A stretch of DNA of 64,000 nt from Acholeplasma equifetale ATCC 29724 (GTDB taxonomy: Bacteria; Bacillota_I; Bacilli_A; Acholeplasmatales; Acholeplasmataceae): the NCBI RefSeq assembly GCF_000687735.1, contig NZ_JHXL01000004.1, positions 28,309-92,308 on the forward strand, read 5' to 3'. Below, piece by piece: positions 62,908-64,000 of this stretch. Every line of letters begins with the position of its first letter. Positions within the stretch are counted from its first letter, which is position 1. The notes under the pieces are model-generated. The model was not told the DNA's origin, ran no database searches, and worked only from the letters and a program-made list of their open reading frames with translations. A program made the translations under genes and the position numbers.

Positions 62908-63441
62908 TTATTTAGCCCCTTTTAAAATAATTCGTTTGTCACAATACCCCAAATTATCTCCTAAAAAAGTTTGTGAATTAATGACGATACCATGACATAC
63001 AACGATTACCTTTTTATAATCTAAATATTTTTCAAGAACCTTATCCACACGATTTTTAACAGAATCAATCGATTCCCAAGGATATAGCGTATCTTTTGAT
63101 CGAATGCCTTTAGATTGCCAAAACTCATCAGATGCTTTTCTATAATCATCGATTTCATACGCCATGGTTGTATCAATTAACCATTCATGAAGATCATTTT
63201 CGACTTGCAATGGTATGCCTGTAATCCGTGATATGATTGCAGCTGTTTCTAAAGCTCTTGTATAGGGTGATGAAATAATTAACTCAGCATCTTTCAATTC
63301 GTTATCTAAAGCTCTTAAATAAGCTTGTTCACGTCCTTGAAGTGTGAGTTGTCCTAAATCATGCCCCAATCCTTTAAATCCTCTAGATTGAACAATTTCA
63401 TATGTAGGCTCGCCATGTCTAATCATAATAAATTGTGTCAT
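62908..63441 (-). CDS. Histidine phosphatase family protein (phosphoglycerate mutase-like)
   Basis: A 177-residue member of the histidine phosphatase superfamily. The phospho-acceptor motif is IMIRHGEPTY near residue 6, SSPYTRALETAAII gives the second arginine, and VVCHGIVI the second catalytic His. It is short for a glycolytic mutase, so a phosphatase on a small molecule or protein is likely. It overlaps the small upstream gene by four bases and leads into the SHOCT genes. Confidence 0.88.
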   Translation of the reverse strand: MTQFIMIRHGEPTYEIVQSRGFKGLGHDLGQLTLQGREQAYLRALDNELKDAELIISSPYTRALETAAIISRITGIPLQVENDLHEWLIDTTMAYEIDDYRKASDEFWQSKGIRSKDTLYPWESIDSVKNRVDKVLEKYLDYKKVIVVCHGIVINSQTFLGDNLGYCDKRIILKGAK

Positions 63442-63629
63442 CTTATATCCCCTCTGAATTGTATTACTACTGTAATTATAGCATGAATAATTAATTTATT
63501 TAAATAGTATTTATCCATACTAATTGATATATATTCATAGTCTTTATTATAAAAATCAATATATATACTAATTATTTCGTTTTCATTTAAAAGTTTGTTT
63601 GTTGTAATAACTAAAATTTCTTGATTCAT
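63438..63629 (-). CDS. Small hypothetical protein, first gene of the SHOCT operon
   Basis: 63 residues (MNQEILVITTNKLLNENEII), no family recognised. It has a strong GGGGGA ribosome-binding site eight bases before the ATG, and its stop overlaps the phosphatase start by four bases, which supports real translation. The sequence has alternating hydrophobic residues and no membrane helix of full length. Confidence 0.6.
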   Translation of the reverse strand: MNQEILVITTNKLLNENEIISIYIDFYNKDYEYISISMDKYYLNKLIIHAIITVVIQFRGDIR

Positions 63630-63819
63630 AAATAAATCCCCCTTATATATTAGAGGGATTTTTATAATAGGTATTTAAAATAGTTGGTGTAAAAAAACAC
63701 CTTTCAATTAGGTGGTGGTAGTACACCATCTTTTTTAAAGGCCGAAATAAATATATAAAAAATGAAGAACACCTTTTATAATATAGTTAGTCGTAACTAA
63801 AAAAACAAAGGAGTTCTTC

Positions 63820-64000
63820 ATGTATGATAATATCACAAAACTATATAAATTAGAAAACATAAATTCAAAAATAGAATCACTTGATACCACAATAGATGGT
63901 GAAGTACTTACACTTCATCTAAAGTTACTAAAAGATAATATAAGTTGTCCACTCTGTCAAACATATCCGATGTATTTTCATGGTTTTAGGTTAAAAAAAT
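63820..64000 (+). CDS. ISL3-type transposase, N-terminal fragment
   Basis: An open frame of 60 codons runs off the window end. AAAGGAG precedes the ATG. The sequence MYDNITKLYKLENINSKIES followed by KDNISCPLCQ looks like the start of ISL3-family transposases, which carry an N-terminal zinc finger with a CPxC pair. The left inverted repeat should lie between 63640 and 63800 but I cannot fix it without the other end of the element. Confidence 0.65.
   Translation, partial: MYDNITKLYKLENINSKIESLDTTIDGEVLTLHLKLLKDNISCPLCQTYPMYFHGFRLKK

Noticed and set aside
62506..62925. Plus-strand open frame of 139 codons opposite SHOCT copy 1
   Set aside because: The minus-strand gene has a conserved SHOCT tail shared by three paralogues; the plus frame has no family features or ribosome-binding site.
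1..64000. CRISPR array
   Set aside because: No regularly spaced direct repeats were seen and no cas-like genes.

Overview
This AT-rich window (standard code: TGA is a stop, seen in several ATGA stop/start overlaps) carries Firmicutes-type markers: PolC plus DnaE, a T-box ahead of pheST, B. subtilis-like rlmN-rsgA-rpe-thiN-rpmB-fakA order, and many lipoproteins and Ig-repeat surface proteins. The style fits a Mollicutes-related lineage that keeps UGA as stop (Acholeplasmatales or Izemoplasmatales-like). That placement is inference; no rRNA is present.

Region 1 (1-19.8 kb, all minus strand) looks like one programme for taking up and breaking down peptidoglycan-derived glycan. It holds an RpiR/MurR-like regulator, anhydro-N-acetylmuramic acid kinase (anmK), a cytoplasmic GHL10/DUF187 glycosidase, a secreted tandem GHL10 protein, a lipoprotein zinc amidase with Ig and beta-helix domains, a coiled-coil surface protein, two solute-binding proteins, the start of an ABC permease, a NagPA-domain protein and a small lipoprotein. 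LacI/CcpA-type (cre-like) 14-mers precede nearly every transcription unit here, two of them on the -35 element. A second inverted repeat sits on the anmK promoter.

Region 2 (19.9-25 kb): an operon of PIG-L deacetylase, double GNAT protein and L-serine dehydratase, divergent from a nucleotidyltransferase-fold protein and a LysR regulator, then tRNA-Leu(GAG).

Region 3 (25-53.8 kb) is core housekeeping: fakA, rpmB, thiN, rpe, rsgA, rlmN, pheT-pheS behind a T-box, a Bax inhibitor-1 family protein, polC, a DUF1189-like protein, the YtqA/YtqB tRNA-modification pair, adhE, leuS, acpP, a lactonase-type beta-propeller, an FMN reductase, an M29 aminopeptidase, dnaE and a flavodoxin.

Region 4 (53.8-63.6 kb) is accessory: a seven-repeat Ig-like membrane protein whose start codon lies in a terminator-like hairpin, a heterodimeric ABC exporter with a possible attenuator leader, an XRE-TPR regulator, and an operon of four paralogous SHOCT-domain membrane proteins with a histidine phosphatase. 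The window ends inside an ISL3-type transposase gene.
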